Source of the DNA: Telmatactis stephensoni
Taxonomy: Eukaryota > Cnidaria > Anthozoa > Actiniaria > Isophelliidae
DNA length: 64,000 nucleotides
Assembly: GCA_029948255.1 (NCBI GenBank)
Contig: JALIZF010001161.1
Location: 1-64,000 of the forward strand
Direction: 5' to 3'
Part shown: piece after piece, positions 49,933-61,935 of the stretch
Layout of the letters: each line of letters begins with the position of its first letter
Numbering within the stretch: position 1 is the stretch's first letter
Position numbers and translations under genes: made by a program
The notes under the pieces: model-generated
The model's database searches: none
The model's input: only the letters and a program-made list of their open reading frames with translations
What the model was told of the DNA's origin: nothing

Positions 49933-52900
49933 CTATAAGGCATCGTCAAACAACGTCACTATTGATTGTGAAGGAATAAAGTATTTCTGTGACGATCTTA
50001 AAGTCAGTAGCTGTGCATGCTTGGTTGGTTCGTACACGTCTGCATCAGCCATGTCAGGAAAAGGGTTGAGAGTTAATGTCTTGAGATGTAACGCTACATT
50101 GGTCAGAGGTATTTCTTTCTTGTGTTGGTAGATGGGTGGTAGTGGGAAAGCTGCAGAAAAGAGAAAAAAAAACAGGTTATATCGAATCTATTAAATGTTA
50201 TTTTCTGGGACGTACGGCGAACCCTTTCCAAGCTCGACGCCCCGGCCTCCGGAACAGATCTTACGCCTTCAGAGCTTAGGTACAAAATAGACAGTACTGT
50301 ATAATCTGTGTCCACCTTACCCATTCCCACGATTTGAAATCGTTCACTTTATACATTTTCTCACTTCTTTCCATAACTGGTGGAAGTGGACACCTGTTCA
50401 GCTAAGCGCAGTATAACCTCTTAAGAGAAAACTTTACTCATCTCGTACTCAAACCATTCAAGAATCACCCACCTAATGACAATGCCGTCTCTCGCTCAGG
50501 ATGACAGTGACTACAGTGAGTGTCACCAAGACGAGCCAGGCTACGTTTACTGGAAAAAACAACAGATTTATCAGAAATGTTAATGAATCGTGTTTTCAGG
50601 AAGAAAAGAGGATCGAAGATTGAAGAGAGAGAAATGGGAAGGGAGACGATGGAGGTAAAATGGAAACAAGAGGGATTCCCAGAGGGAGAGGTGCTTCGTT
50701 GGTTTCAATCAGCAAATTATCTCCACTAAGTTTTTTCCTTGTAAATCCTGCTTTTTTCTTCTGATATAAAACAAGCATTACATACATTACAGTGTCACTG
50801 GTCTTTCCTTACGCTGTCAGACAAACTTGACAGTAAATCTGCGTAAATTACGCGCTCAATGATGCTTTTCTTGCAAGTGAAATCATGAGCTGTTCTTCGT
50901 ACCTGTGTATTTTAGGTAAGATAAGGACGGTATTACGAGAGTTATCTTTCGCTTGTTGTGGTGTCTTTGTTCGAGATCGTTCCCTGGCTTTCTCAAGTTC
51001 TTCCTCTATTTTCATCTCTACGAAATAATTGATGGCTTCTACTGGGGTGGCGCTGTCTGCTGCTTGTTTTCCCATTAATTCAATATCGAACTTCACTGTA
51101 AAAGTAATAACATCTTTTTCAACATCAAAAAGGGAAAACGTGGAGAACGGGGACGGATTAGGTAAGGGGTGCGCAGCCCCTCCTGAGACGGCTTTGGGCT
51201 TTTCTTCTCGATAATTCTCCAAAAATATCCTCTGAATCTTCTTTACAGTTTCCAATTTCAAAAATGCTGCAGCCCATTCTGAAGGATCAATATTGGATCT
51301 GTCCCTGGAGAGGTTTTCTTATATGCACGAGGAGTTTGTAAAGATAGGTTTCATTGTATACTATATCTTGTCTGAAATATGAGTTTTTTACCCTTACCTT
51401 TGGTTTTACTGCCCTCGTTGCTATCGTCTTTCTTAAGAATACCTTTGACTGAACTTGGTGTTTTGGGATCCTTGGTTCCTCTGTAAGTACAAAAAACGAA
51501 TACTGTGAAATCTCTTAGTCTCCTACGCATGCGCAGGCACAGTTTGTGTTGTCACGCAGCAAGAGGATGTCCTCGGGAACAGCACTAGTGGAATGCCTTC
51601 GAGCCTCTAAACACAAGTAACATACGCAAACTCGGTAGGGTGTAGTCTCATTCGCAGCCACCGAGGATATCGTCAGAAGCGTTGCGTGACAAAACCGTCG
51701 GCGGATAGACTAAGTAGTATGCAGCTCATTAGCAGTGCTTTTCAACTTTCATACCTATGTGATATTGAGTCTGTGTATGTTGCTTTTGCTTTGGTTTGCG
51801 TCACTGGTGTGAACCAGAAGTTACACTGACCTCCCTGAATGCGGACACCCCTGTAAGGCGGGCAACCACGTAAGGCGGACAAATCCTGTAAGGCGTCATA
51901 TTTGCATGGTCCCGGCCTTTGAAATTGCCCCACATTGTCTGTAACAAAACTCCCTCTAAGGCAGACACCTCTCTAAGGCGGACGCTTAAAGCTGGTCCCG
52001 AAAGTATCCGCCTTAGAGGGGGTTCACTGTATAGCGAATCGTGACGTGTGTACTGTGATCACATACGGTTCTCGTCCGATCAAAGCGCGCGCGTAATATC
52101 GCAATTATAATATAAAATTAAATCATCAGAGGTTACTACTTACTTGACTATGCTTCCAGACTGCGCGCGTCCAATCTTGCCCGCGAGAGACTTAATATGC
52201 TTTTTAAACTGAACCAACCATTTTTCAAGCCAGTTGAGACACAGTTCGCGTATACGAGCCTTGCGTCTGTTGTCAACCAAGTGCTGTCGAAATGATCATA
52301 AAAGTCTTCAATAAGCTTATATATATTAGGTGCAAATTGATGCGCGGGCCCTTGATCGACTGATAGTGAAATTTACCCTCTATCCCGTGTAGCTGAATCT
52401 AGTTTTAGGAGTCGCGAAACAGAAATTATTGAAGGGGGAGGGATACATTTCACTAAACTATTTCAAAGTGCGCGCCGTCTGTCTCCTTGGCAACCCAGTA
52501 GTTCAGTGATTTATGTATAGACCAATACCTACCTCTGTTTCAAAACTGTCCAGTTCTCTTGGAAAATAACCGCCAGGATCGCGAATTTCAATCGAGATGA
52601 ATAATTCTTGTATAAGGCCCCTTAAAAAGAATGAAAGAAAGAAAAAAAGCATTAGAACAAACGTTTGAATTACTTTCCTACACTTTTGTACGGCCTGCAA
52701 TGAAATTCTAGGTGGTAGTATAAGGGAGGTGGTCGCATACGCGAGGTTCCGACTATACTGATTTAATTGGGGATTTTTTTATTTTGATGGTTGCAATTGG
52801 TGGTTCGACTGTAATTTTAAAACCATATACCTGACATCCTCGTCTCCGTCGATGTATTGTGCCATCAGTTCAGCTACAAATGACTTATTCCAAATCTTCA

Positions 52901-53850
52901 TCACTTGAAGTAGTTGTAAGCAGACGCGTAGAAACTGCTTGGCATCTGATGGACCGTGTGCAGTTGGAGGATTAGGGACGTTGAGTTGGACAAGTAGAGT
53001 TCGACTAACTCGTTCACGGCAGCTCTTTTCGAAAGGATCTTGTCGGTTGAGAAGTAAAATAGCCTGCGATGGAATTCACAATATTCCGTTAAGATAAAAA
53101 GCATCAATTGATAATCTAACAGAACAGTAGATCTGGCTTGGTTTTTGCGCGGTTGAAAAATACCCGCCGCGGTGCAATTGTAAATTGTTGTCACAATTGA
53201 TTTGAGTCAGTTAATATAACATACAACGCAACGTTGTGCTCAACTCGCTTGAGAGTTAAGGCAAGTTCTGTATTTGCAAAGGTTGATATAACCGTAATGA
53301 GGCGATTAAATCTGAAATGCAAAGCCCCAGATATGTAATTTGTTGTGTAAAACGTTGCATAAGAAGAAATCGACTTGTAACTGCAAGGTTGGACACACGC
53401 TGCAACTCTCCTGTTGCGCGCGCAATGTTGCAAGAAACTTTGGATCGTGTGTCCAGACAAACCCAGCTGACTCTTCACATCTATACAAAAATTATGAATC
53501 ATATCTAAAAACTTACCGCGAGAATTTGCGTCTTCAATTCATACTCCGTACATTTTTGTAAAATTTGAAGCAGCATATCAACAAAGTTGCTAACTAACCA
53601 CGGCTTAGGGAATGTCTATAACACAATTACAAAAAATCGATTATCATATCAAGATTCAACAAGCTTAACTCGAGTATCTTGAACTTCCCGCGATTTTCCA
53701 TTTCTACTGTAAAACTAAGTTGTACTTACTGTTGGTTGTGCGTTTGGGAAAAACTTCTCGAACCACAGGGTTCCCTTGAACTGAGTAATGAATTCTGGTA
53801 GAGGTGTTGGTGGGGGTGGCGGAGGTGTAGGCTCTCTTGGTGGAGTTGGT
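49933..53850 (-). CDS. Unrecognised gene, C-terminal 504 residues in nine exons
   Basis: Exons in coding order: 53730-53850, 53517-53615, 52831-53063, 52533-52620, 52144-52283, 51398-51480, 50852-51317, 50473-50540 and 49933-50150, with TAG at 49933-49935. GT-AG borders and phases agree throughout. The visible product begins with a proline run ([14 protein letters not shown]). A helical, HEAT-like region follows (LVSNFVDMLLQILQKC, AILLLNRQDPFEKS, AKQFLRVCLQLLQVMKIW). Then comes a charged segment (ARIRELCLNWLEKWLVQF), then EWAAAFLKLETVKKIQR, a coiled-coil-like EELEKARERSRTK and the end LLTLRSSQKYFIPS. I do not recognise the family with confidence. The position beside CYC1/GPAA1 raises WDR97 as a candidate, which is unproven. 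The N-terminus lies to the right, so the BEL element would sit in an intron. Confidence 0.75.
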
Positions 53851-54261
53851 CTGTAATAATATTATTAGTATAAATCGTATGAGACTAGTAGAACAGCATC
53901 CGTACATCGTACGTACACGAGATAAAGAATCCGAGAGCAGCGTAGCTGGCGTTCGTACTGGGTCGTGGGAAGATGGCACAAGTACGTAGCTAGAGAATTA
54001 CGAAAATTGTGGCTACTGTCTTTCGCTACAGAAGTTATACTGACTTATGGGTAGTATATGTGCTCTTGTTTATTTAAAGATTAAGTGTTATGTTTGGTTT
54101 ATAATTATTTTCACGTCTGATGGCAGAACAAGGAGACGCTAGCAAAGTCAGTAAGAATTTCATTGAGAAAGTGTGAGAAAGAATAAAGAAGTGTAAAGCT
54201 GACAGAAAGAAGGGTTTATAAACGGATCAAGGGTTGTATGCAGATAAGCTAAGTAATATTT
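53851..54261. other. Presumed intron sequence of the minus-strand gene
   Basis: No further exon found; the acceptor (CTGTAATAAT on the plus strand) is at 53851. The satellite begins at about 54262. Confidence 0.4.
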
Positions 54262-54334
54262 AGCATGCTCATAGACCACAACACATGGAGCAACATCAAG
54301 ATGGACAGACAAACTAGGTATGGTTGTAACATTG
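54262..54334. repeat. Edge unit of the 87-bp satellite, left of the BEL insertion
   Basis: One degenerate unit (GCATGCTCATAGACCAC, ATGGACAGACAAACTAGG) ends with CATTG, the BEL target duplication at 54330-54334. It matches the array that resumes at 62731. Confidence 0.85.
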
Positions 54335-55129
54335 TGTTGGGTTTGAAACTTGATGTTGAATTTGACCTATGTTTACATTAGCTTATCACCAGTCAATTAA
54401 CCTAATTTGTCTTAGTTCAAAATCAATTATAGCTTAAATAATGCGCACCCTAGATTGGATTTCAGTGTTCGAGTTTACTCTACGGTGTGTGCAACTTTGG
54501 TTTTTGTTCTTCTTCCTTTTTACAATCTGGTGCGTCTTAGACCAAACGTAAGTTACCCTTTGATTATTATTTAAAGTTAGCATTAAGTCGCGCATTTTTT
54601 AATTATTACTATGTCCTTATTCACAACTCAAGTTACGGAAGATTTAGTTGGTGTATTCCATAAGTTATCTTAACGCGCATTAAATTAGCTTGGTTTAAAC
54701 GCCTGTCGCTAGAATTATTGTAACGTTTACGCGCTAACAACCAGACATGTTACCAATCCTAATTTAGTGATTTCATACTGAGTTTGCGCTATATTATTGG
54801 AAGTTACTGATTGTAAATGTCGATTATTGCATGCCATATTGAATTGTGTATTTTTGATTATGCTACACATATATATTGTATAATTCTAGCTTTATCACGT
54901 CAATTGTTATAATTTAGTTATTTTGATTGTTACAGTTTGAACCGAAATTACGAAATTACGACGATTCTCTACGCCTAGCTTGTTTTGCTACAACGTCACT
55001 CAATAAACGTATTATGATTCATGATCAAATCGTCTAACTAATCGTCAACAAATCGAGTGCGAGTTATCCGTGAACGCACCAGGAACTCACGAGTGTAATC
55101 GTGCGGATCCGCGATCCATACGAGTTACA
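54335..55129 (+). repeat. 5' LTR of the complete BEL element
   Basis: Starts TGTTGGGTTTGAAAC and ends CGAGTTACA; it aligns to 61936-62730 at a constant offset of 7,601 without gaps. Confidence 0.95.
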
Positions 55130-55269
55130 TTTTAGTTCAAAGTTTGTGGCTAGTTTGTCCAAGATCGATTAATGCTTGTTTGAGAATCTGGGGTGTCCCT
55201 TGTTGTATCAAATACGTGTACGTAGTTATACATTACAGGTGAATAACAGCTGGCCCGATAGAATGCATA

Positions 55270-58200
55270 ATGGATGAGTTAAAGAAGGCACGTGTTTCGG
55301 CTCAAGGCAATCTCACTAAAAGGATAAACAAATTAATCGAATTACACGATTCCCAAGATAACGAAGCTATCAGAAGGTCAATAGAAACAATGAGAAAGTA
55401 CTTTCAAATCTATCAACAAGCTCATAGTAATTATCATGAAAGTTTAACTGACGATCACGAGGTTGAAACATCTCGAAATCAATACCAAGCAACACTTGAA
55501 AAGGTTGAAAGCGCCGAAAGGCACGCGCTAATTTCGCTATCAAATCTCGAGAAAACGCCGTCAGTTACTGGTGATTCCAAGGCGTCATCCATCAGTTCTC
55601 GTTATAGTACTTCGAGCGCTAAGGCACGTGCGGCAGCGAGGAAAAGGGCCCTAGAGGCAAAGGCGAGGGCGCTTCAAGCAGTCCAAGGAATTGAACTTGA
55701 AGAGCTTAAATTAAGACAACAAAAGGCACAATTAGAACTTGCCACGGACATAGAAGCGCTAGAGGCCGAACGCAAAGCGTATGAAGATGCGGAGGCCGAA
55801 GAACTTGCTTTAGAATGGGGACCTATCGGCCCCACGTACTCGCTCATAGGGTCCGCATCTGCCCCACCAACTGCTGTCACGCAGTCCACATCCGCCATAC
55901 TGACTGCTGTCACGCAGTCCACATCCGCCGTAACCGCTGCTGTCACACAGTCCACATCCGCCATGTCAGCTGCTGTCACGCAGTCCACATCTACCCTACC
56001 AGCTGCTGTCACGCAGTCCACATCTACCCTACCAGCTGCTGTCACGCAGTCCACAACCGCCATATCAGCTGCTGTCACACAGTCCTCATCTGGCCCACCC
56101 ACTGCTGTTACGCAGTCCTCATCCGCCATACCGGCTGCTGTCACGCAGTCCACATCTACCCTACCAGCTGCTGTCACGCAGTCTACAACCGCCATATCAG
56201 CTGCTGTCACGCAGTCCTCATCTGGCCCACCAACTGCTGTTACGCAGTCCTCATCCGCCATATCGGCTGCTGTCACGCAGTCCACATCTACCCTACCAGC
56301 TGCTGTCACGCAGACCTCATCCGTCCCGCCAACGGCTGTCACGCAGTCTACAAACGTGACACTAACTCCCGTCACGCAGTCTCCACCCATCATGCCAACT
56401 GTTGTCACGCAGTCTTCGTCAGTCAAGCAATCGTCAGTCACACACCAGCCCATGACACCAGCCTCTGTTACATGGCTACAACCGCCCACTACTCCAACAG
56501 TATTTACTCGATCTCCTCTGACCAGGCAACCTTCCTTCAATCAAGCTACCTCAACCCCCGACCAAATGGCTTACCCAGGGCACACAGCGGCTCAGTTCAA
56601 CAACTACCCTGTCTGTCAATCATATCATGCACCATTCAACTCAATGTCCTTTCAAGAAGAACTGGTGACGAGATTGATGGAAAGTCAGGAACGCCAAGGC
56701 TCTACGCTACAACAGATAGTCCAACAACAACAGGAAAGTGTGACATCCCTAACTCTCCCGCTACCAAGCCTCTCAACATTCAGCGGTGATCCAGCCGAGT
56801 ATACAAATTTTATCAAGTCCTTCGAGCTCTTGATAGAGAGTAAGACGTCAACGCCGAGCGCTCGCCTTCTATATCTTGTACAATATACATCTGGTCCAGT
56901 GCAAGAACTCATGCGCAGCTGCCTATCGATGAGAGAAGATGAAGGATACGCGCGAGCCAGACACCTTCTCAAGGAACGATATGGCCAGAGCTACCGCATA
57001 GCTACTGCTCTTGTACAAAAAATAGCTGAAGGACCACCCATCAAAGCAGAAGACAGCGCTGCTCTACAGCGGTTTGCAACAGGTCTGATTAGCTGCACGA
57101 ATACGCTACGAGAGATAGGTTGCATAGGAAAACTAGACAGCCAAGACAATTTGCAAAGGATAATACAACGCCTACCCTATGGCTTAAGGCTACGATGGCG
57201 CGACGTTGTCGATGGCATAATAGAAAGGGAAGACAGAGATGCAACCATTGATGACGTCACCAAGTATGTGGCTGCGAAGGCTAGGGCGGCCAGCCACCCA
57301 GTCTTTGGTAAGGTTGAACCATCTTTGAAGTTAACAAATCAAACTTCCGCACCAAGAAAACCTGCTCAACGACAACCAAGGGCCGCCGTCTTTAGTACGC
57401 AAGGCAGCCATTCACAACAATCTAATAAACCTGCTGATTCGAGTAAGCTGAAGCTCAAGTGCCCCCTTTGTGATAACAACCACTGGTTATCCCGCTGCGA
57501 ACAGTTTCGCAAACGCTCTGTTGAAGATAGGATCAAGTTTGTTCTAGACAAGAAGCTGTGTAACAACTGCCTATCGTCTGGACATTTTGCTAACGCCTGT
57601 ACGAAAGACAAGTTTTGCAAGGTTGAGGGATGCACTACAAAACACTCGTCGTTTTTGCACCTCAAGCCCGCTAGGACAAGTGGTGCGAATTCTCCAGCTA
57701 CCGCCAATGCGACTCACTCGGAGCAACAAGTGGAGTCTGCATTATCTTCAATTGATAACCAACAACCAGCACGAAATGGATTCGTGAGCCTGAGTGCTCG
57801 ATCATCAACCATCCCAGTGACATGTCTAGCTATGGTGCCAGTCCGCGTAAGAGTGGCCGGCCAGGAAAAGGTAGTCGAAACTTACGCCTTTCTGGACAAC
57901 GGGTCTAATACATCATTCGTAACTGAAAGCCTGATGAACGAACTTGGTTCCAAGGGCTGTGACGTCAACCTGTCCCTTACCACACTACAAAGCAAGAACA
58001 CTGCAGTGAAGTCCACTCGTACTACTTTAGAAATAAGCGACTTAAACGAGGAAAATGCAGTGATCCTCCCAACTGTGTTCTCAGTCAAGTCTCTCCCAGT
58101 CTCTACAGCAGACATTGCGACAGAAAAAGATATATCACAGTGGAACCACTTAAAGGACGTCAAGCTGGACGTCTTAGAGAACGCCGAAGTAGGGCTCCTA

Positions 58201-61200
58201 ATTGGTAGTGATAAACCTGAAATACTCCAACCACTCGACGTGAGAGTAGGTGAAAGGGGAAGCCCATACGCCACGCGAACCCTTCTAGGATGGACAGTCA
58301 ACGGTCCACTAGAAGGACTCAAGAACGCTTCGCTGTGTACTTCAAACTCCATCCGAGGAGATACGCAACTAAGTCAGCAGTTTGAACGTTTCTGTAACCT
58401 TGAGTTCAACGATCGGGAAAACGACGATGTCGCTATGTCGCGTGATGACCTAAGGGCACTTCAAATCATGGAGGATTCTGCGAAAATTGTGGACTTTCAT
58501 TACGAAATATCCATGCCGTGGAAGCGCTACCCTCCTCACCTAGAAAACAACAGGATCATGGCGGAAACCAGGCTCAGCTACCTGAAGAGGAAACTGCAAA
58601 GAAATGAAACTCTACACATCAAGTACAAAGGATTCATAGATGACATGATCTCAAAGGGCCAGGCCAGACAAGTTCCCGTATCGGAGCTCAACAATGTGTC
58701 GGTCTTCTATTTGCCTCACCATAATGTAGTCAACCCACAGAAACCAGAGAAGTGTCGAGTTGTCTGGGATTGTGCGGCCAAATGGCGCGGTACCTCGCTT
58801 AACGACCAGTTGCTACGGGGGCCGGATTTAACTAACACTCTAGTTGGAGTACTAACACGCTTCCGAGAAGAACCGATAGCGATGATGGCCGATATAGAAG
58901 GTATGTTTCATCAAGTCCAAGTAAAGCCCACTGATCGAGATTACCTAAGATTCTTGTGGTGGCCTGATGGCGACCTCGACCGCGAACCAGAAGAATATCA
59001 AATGCTAGTACATCTCTTTGGCGCGAAATCTTCTCCCAGCTGTGCGAATTTTGCGCTAAAGAAAACTGCCAAAGACAATGCGGCCGACTTTGACTTTCAA
59101 ACAGTAGATGCCGTCCACTCCAACTTTTATGTAGACGACTGTTTGAAGTCTGTGCCAACAGTTGATCAAGCAAGACACTTGTCGAACCAGCTATGTGACC
59201 TTCTTTCAAAGGGAGGCTTCCGTCTAACGAAGTGGATGTCCAACAGCAAGGATCTACTCCGCTCCATACCAGAGGCAGAGAGAGCTTCCAGCGTAAGGAA
59301 TCTCGACTTTGAGAACCCCCTCACAGAAAGAACACTCGGGGTGAGTTGGGACGTCCAGAGGGACACATTCGGGTTCAAAGTGAAGATCAACGACAGACCA
59401 GCAACCAGGCGAGGCTTGCTGTCTATCGTAAGTTCTGTTTACGATCCGTTGGGATTTGTGAGTCCAGTCATCCTCCCCGCAAAGTTTATTCTTCAAGAGC
59501 TGTGCCGAAAGAAACTGACTTGGGACGATCCTATACCGAAAGATGACGAAAGCAGTTGGCAAGCATGGGTCCAAGATCTTCATAAGCTTGAAGAATTTAC
59601 GATCAATCGTTGTCTAAAGCCGGAAGATTTCGGTGCGATTAAGCGCTGTGAGCTTCATCACTTCTCTGACGCGTCAGAGAGAGGTTATGGCGCTGTTTCA
59701 TACCTACGCTTGGTAAACGACTTGGGAAGAGTCCACTGCGCGCTGATCATGGCAAAGTCAAGACTTGCACCATTAAAGACTATCACGATTCCTCGTCTGG
59801 AGTTGTCAGCAGCGGTCTTGGCGACGAGACTAGAAAGAATCATTAGAACCGAGATGACGCTGCCAATCGAAACTTCCACCTTTTGGACAGACAGCACCTG
59901 TGTCCTACAATACATAGCAAACAAAGATAAAAGATTTCAAGTGTTTGTGGCAAATAGAATAGCAAAGATCCTTGATAGATCTAACGAAACACAATGGCGG
60001 TACGTTGACACAGGGTCAAACCCCGCTGACGAAGCTTCCCGCGGTTTGGCTGTAGATTTGTTCCTTAATGACCAACGCTGGACGGAAGGCCCGGCATTCT
60101 TGTATAAGACCGAAGACGCTTGGCCACAGCAACCTAACATTGGCCAACTGAAGGACGACGATGTAGAAGTGAAAAGAGGAACGACAACTGTTGCTGCAAC
60201 AACTACGAGAGTACACCCATTGTTAGCTGTGGTTAATAAATATTCCTCGTGGGAACGCCTAAGGCGGATAGTGGCTTGGATGCTGCGGTACAAGCGACAG
60301 CTACAAGTTACTGTCAAGAAACGCAGGGAAGGTCAGCCTATTACGTTCTCAACGAATGCTGAAGTAAGACCCATAGAGGTCGGCGAGCTCAATCAAGCAG
60401 AGTTCGAAATTCACAAATGTGTTCAAGCACAAGCCTTTGAGAGTGAAATCTCCGGCCTTGAGTCAAGGAGTCCCTCAGTGAGAGCTACACAAGTTCCAAA
60501 GGCAAGCTCTATCTATAAATTAGATCCGATATTAGTCAACGGGCTTATTCGGGTCGGGGGCAGACTACACAGTGCTCCTATCAATAGTGATGCAAAACAC
60601 CCCATTATTCTGCCTAAGGGACACCCCTTAGTGATTCTTATTGTAAAATACTATCACCACAAGTGTGGCCATTCCGGCCTGGAGCACACTCTGGCTCTTA
60701 CACGCCAGAAGTATTGGATCATCAACGCAAGAGTAACTGTACGTAGCGTGCTTAACAGCTGCGTAAGCTGCAGACGAAGACAAGCGTCAGCTGCCAAGCA
60801 GAAAATGGCAAGTTTACCACCGGACAGAGTAACACCATCCTACCCACCATTCACCTACACTGGTGTTGATTGCTTTGGTCCTTATGAAATACGACGCGGG
60901 AGGTCTATGGTGAAACGCTACGGTGTGCTGTTTACGTGTTTGACAATTCGGGCCATACACGTTGAAGTTGCAAGCTCCCTGGATACCGACTCATTTATTA
61001 ACGCACTGCGTCGCTTCATAGCAAGGCGAGGTCAACCGAGAGAGATGCGATCTGACAACGGTGGTAACTTCGTCAAAGGAGAAAGGGAGCTAAGAGAAGC
61101 CACAGAAGAATGGAACCAGTCACAGATCCACGGTTTCCTAACTCAACGCGGGATCAAGTGGAAGTTCAATCCTCCAGCGGGCTCTCATCACGGTGGAGTA

Positions 61201-61752
61201 TGGGAGCGTTGCATACGTACGGTTCGCAAGGTCTTGAAAGCATTGGTGCGTGAGCAGAGAATGGATGAAGAGAGCCTTCACACACTGATGTGCGAGGTGG
61301 AGGCGATTGTCAATGGCCGACCAATCACCAAAGTATCAGATGACCCAAGGGATCCAGGACCTTTGACACCCAACCATCTTCTTCTACTACATGCTGGACC
61401 TACGGCACCACCCGGCATGTTCGCCAAACACGACAGCTATGGTACTCGTCGATGGCGCCAGGTTCAGTACTTGGCTGACGTGTTCTGGAAGCGTTGGATC
61501 CGCGAGTACCTTCCTGCTCTACAAGAACGTCACAAGTGGAACGAAGAGCAGCGAAACATCACTGTCAACGACATTGTGTTGGTTCTCGACAACAAAACAC
61601 CCCGCAGCACCTGGCCACTTGCTCGTGTACTTGAAGTCTACACAAATCGAAGAGATGGTCTTGTACGCTCCGTCAAGCTCAAGACAAAGACTAGCGAGCT
61701 TGTACGTCCGGTGGACAAGATCGTGCTACTAGAAGCTGCGACACCGCAGTAG
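55270..61752 (+). CDS. BEL/Pao gag-pol polyprotein, 2,160 aa, intact
   Basis: Domains in order: a helical, charged N-terminus (1-190); a Ser/Thr-rich tandem repeat (201-387); a gag domain of the DUF1759 type (about 495-680); Cys/His zinc knuckles (about 731-775); an aspartic protease with LDNGSN near 875. Then reverse transcriptase with DIEGMFHQV (about 1210) and YVDD (about 1288), RNase H with FSDAS (about 1465), the H2C2 zinc domain of integrase (about 1780-1840), the integrase core with D1867, D1929 and E1979, and a C-terminal DUF5641-type domain. Protein products would be released by the element's own protease. ATG 55270 is the first after the leader and TAG ends at 61752. No break was found; all key catalytic motifs are present. 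Confidence 0.95.
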   Translation: MDELKKARVSAQGNLTKRINKLIELHDSQDNEAIRRSIETMRKYFQIYQQAHSNYHESLTDDHEVETSRNQYQATLEKVESAERHALISLSNLEKTPSVTGDSKASSISSRYSTSSAKARAAARKRALEAKARALQAVQGIELEELKLRQQKAQLELATDIEALEAERKAYEDAEAEELALEWGPIGPTYSLIGSASAPPTAVTQSTSAILTAVTQSTSAVTAAVTQSTSAMSAAVTQSTSTLPAAVTQSTSTLPAAVTQSTTAISAAVTQSSSGPPTAVTQSSSAIPAAVTQSTSTLPAAVTQSTTAISAAVTQSSSGPPTAVTQSSSAISAAVTQSTSTLPAAVTQTSSVPPTAVTQSTNVTLTPVTQSPPIMPTVVTQSSSVKQSSVTHQPMTPASVTWLQPPTTPTVFTRSPLTRQPSFNQATSTPDQMAYPGHTAAQFNNYPVCQSYHAPFNSMSFQEELVTRLMESQERQGSTLQQIVQQQQESVTSLTLPLPSLSTFSGDPAEYTNFIKSFELLIESKTSTPSARLLYLVQYTSGPVQELMRSCLSMREDEGYARARHLLKERYGQSYRIATALVQKIAEGPPIKAEDSAALQRFATGLISCTNTLREIGCIGKLDSQDNLQRIIQRLPYGLRLRWRDVVDGIIEREDRDATIDDVTKYVAAKARAASHPVFGKVEPSLKLTNQTSAPRKPAQRQPRAAVFSTQGSHSQQSNKPADSSKLKLKCPLCDNNHWLSRCEQFRKRSVEDRIKFVLDKKLCNNCLSSGHFANACTKDKFCKVEGCTTKHSSFLHLKPARTSGANSPATANATHSEQQVESALSSIDNQQPARNGFVSLSARSSTIPVTCLAMVPVRVRVAGQEKVVETYAFLDNGSNTSFVTESLMNELGSKGCDVNLSLTTLQSKNTAVKSTRTTLEISDLNEENAVILPTVFSVKSLPVSTADIATEKDISQWNHLKDVKLDVLENAEVGLLIGSDKPEILQPLDVRVGERGSPYATRTLLGWTVNGPLEGLKNASLCTSNSIRGDTQLSQQFERFCNLEFNDRENDDVAMSRDDLRALQIMEDSAKIVDFHYEISMPWKRYPPHLENNRIMAETRLSYLKRKLQRNETLHIKYKGFIDDMISKGQARQVPVSELNNVSVFYLPHHNVVNPQKPEKCRVVWDCAAKWRGTSLNDQLLRGPDLTNTLVGVLTRFREEPIAMMADIEGMFHQVQVKPTDRDYLRFLWWPDGDLDREPEEYQMLVHLFGAKSSPSCANFALKKTAKDNAADFDFQTVDAVHSNFYVDDCLKSVPTVDQARHLSNQLCDLLSKGGFRLTKWMSNSKDLLRSIPEAERASSVRNLDFENPLTERTLGVSWDVQRDTFGFKVKINDRPATRRGLLSIVSSVYDPLGFVSPVILPAKFILQELCRKKLTWDDPIPKDDESSWQAWVQDLHKLEEFTINRCLKPEDFGAIKRCELHHFSDASERGYGAVSYLRLVNDLGRVHCALIMAKSRLAPLKTITIPRLELSAAVLATRLERIIRTEMTLPIETSTFWTDSTCVLQYIANKDKRFQVFVANRIAKILDRSNETQWRYVDTGSNPADEASRGLAVDLFLNDQRWTEGPAFLYKTEDAWPQQPNIGQLKDDDVEVKRGTTTVAATTTRVHPLLAVVNKYSSWERLRRIVAWMLRYKRQLQVTVKKRREGQPITFSTNAEVRPIEVGELNQAEFEIHKCVQAQAFESEISGLESRSPSVRATQVPKASSIYKLDPILVNGLIRVGGRLHSAPINSDAKHPIILPKGHPLVILIVKYYHHKCGHSGLEHTLALTRQKYWIINARVTVRSVLNSCVSCRRRQASAAKQKMASLPPDRVTPSYPPFTYTGVDCFGPYEIRRGRSMVKRYGVLFTCLTIRAIHVEVASSLDTDSFINALRRFIARRGQPREMRSDNGGNFVKGERELREATEEWNQSQIHGFLTQRGIKWKFNPPAGSHHGGVWERCIRTVRKVLKALVREQRMDEESLHTLMCEVEAIVNGRPITKVSDDPRDPGPLTPNHLLLLHAGPTAPPGMFAKHDSYGTRRWRQVQYLADVFWKRWIREYLPALQERHKWNEEQRNITVNDIVLVLDNKTPRSTWPLARVLEVYTNRRDGLVRSVKLKTKTSELVRPVDKIVLLEAATPQ
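55870..56430 (+). repeat. 33-bp in-frame minisatellite in BEL gag, about 17 units
   Basis: About 17 units of 11 residues follow the pattern (T/A)AVTQS(T/S)(S/T)xxx. Units are not identical, and some groups of units recur as blocks. The left BEL element has only about one or two VTQS-type motifs at the equivalent place. Confidence 0.9.
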
Positions 61753-61923
61753 AACGATAAGTACAACATATTAGTATGAACTATCAGAGACTGATTCAAC
61801 TTGAATCTGTGAACATTTCTTTACGTATATTCTTTATCGTATGAATTTTATAGTTAGTCAACCATCACATTTCAAACCCTTTTCTTGGTGTCTGTGGTAA
61901 AGGCTCCCCCCAGTAACGCCTTT

Positions 61924-61935
61924 AAGGGGCCGGGA
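61924..61935 (+). other. Polypurine tract of the BEL element
   Basis: AAGGGGCCGGGA immediately precedes the 3' LTR, the usual position for plus-strand priming. Two C residues interrupt the purines. Confidence 0.6.

Noticed and set aside
55674..56540. 288-residue minus-strand frame with CVTAA repeats
   Set aside because: Antisense shadow of the VTQS minisatellite in the BEL gag.
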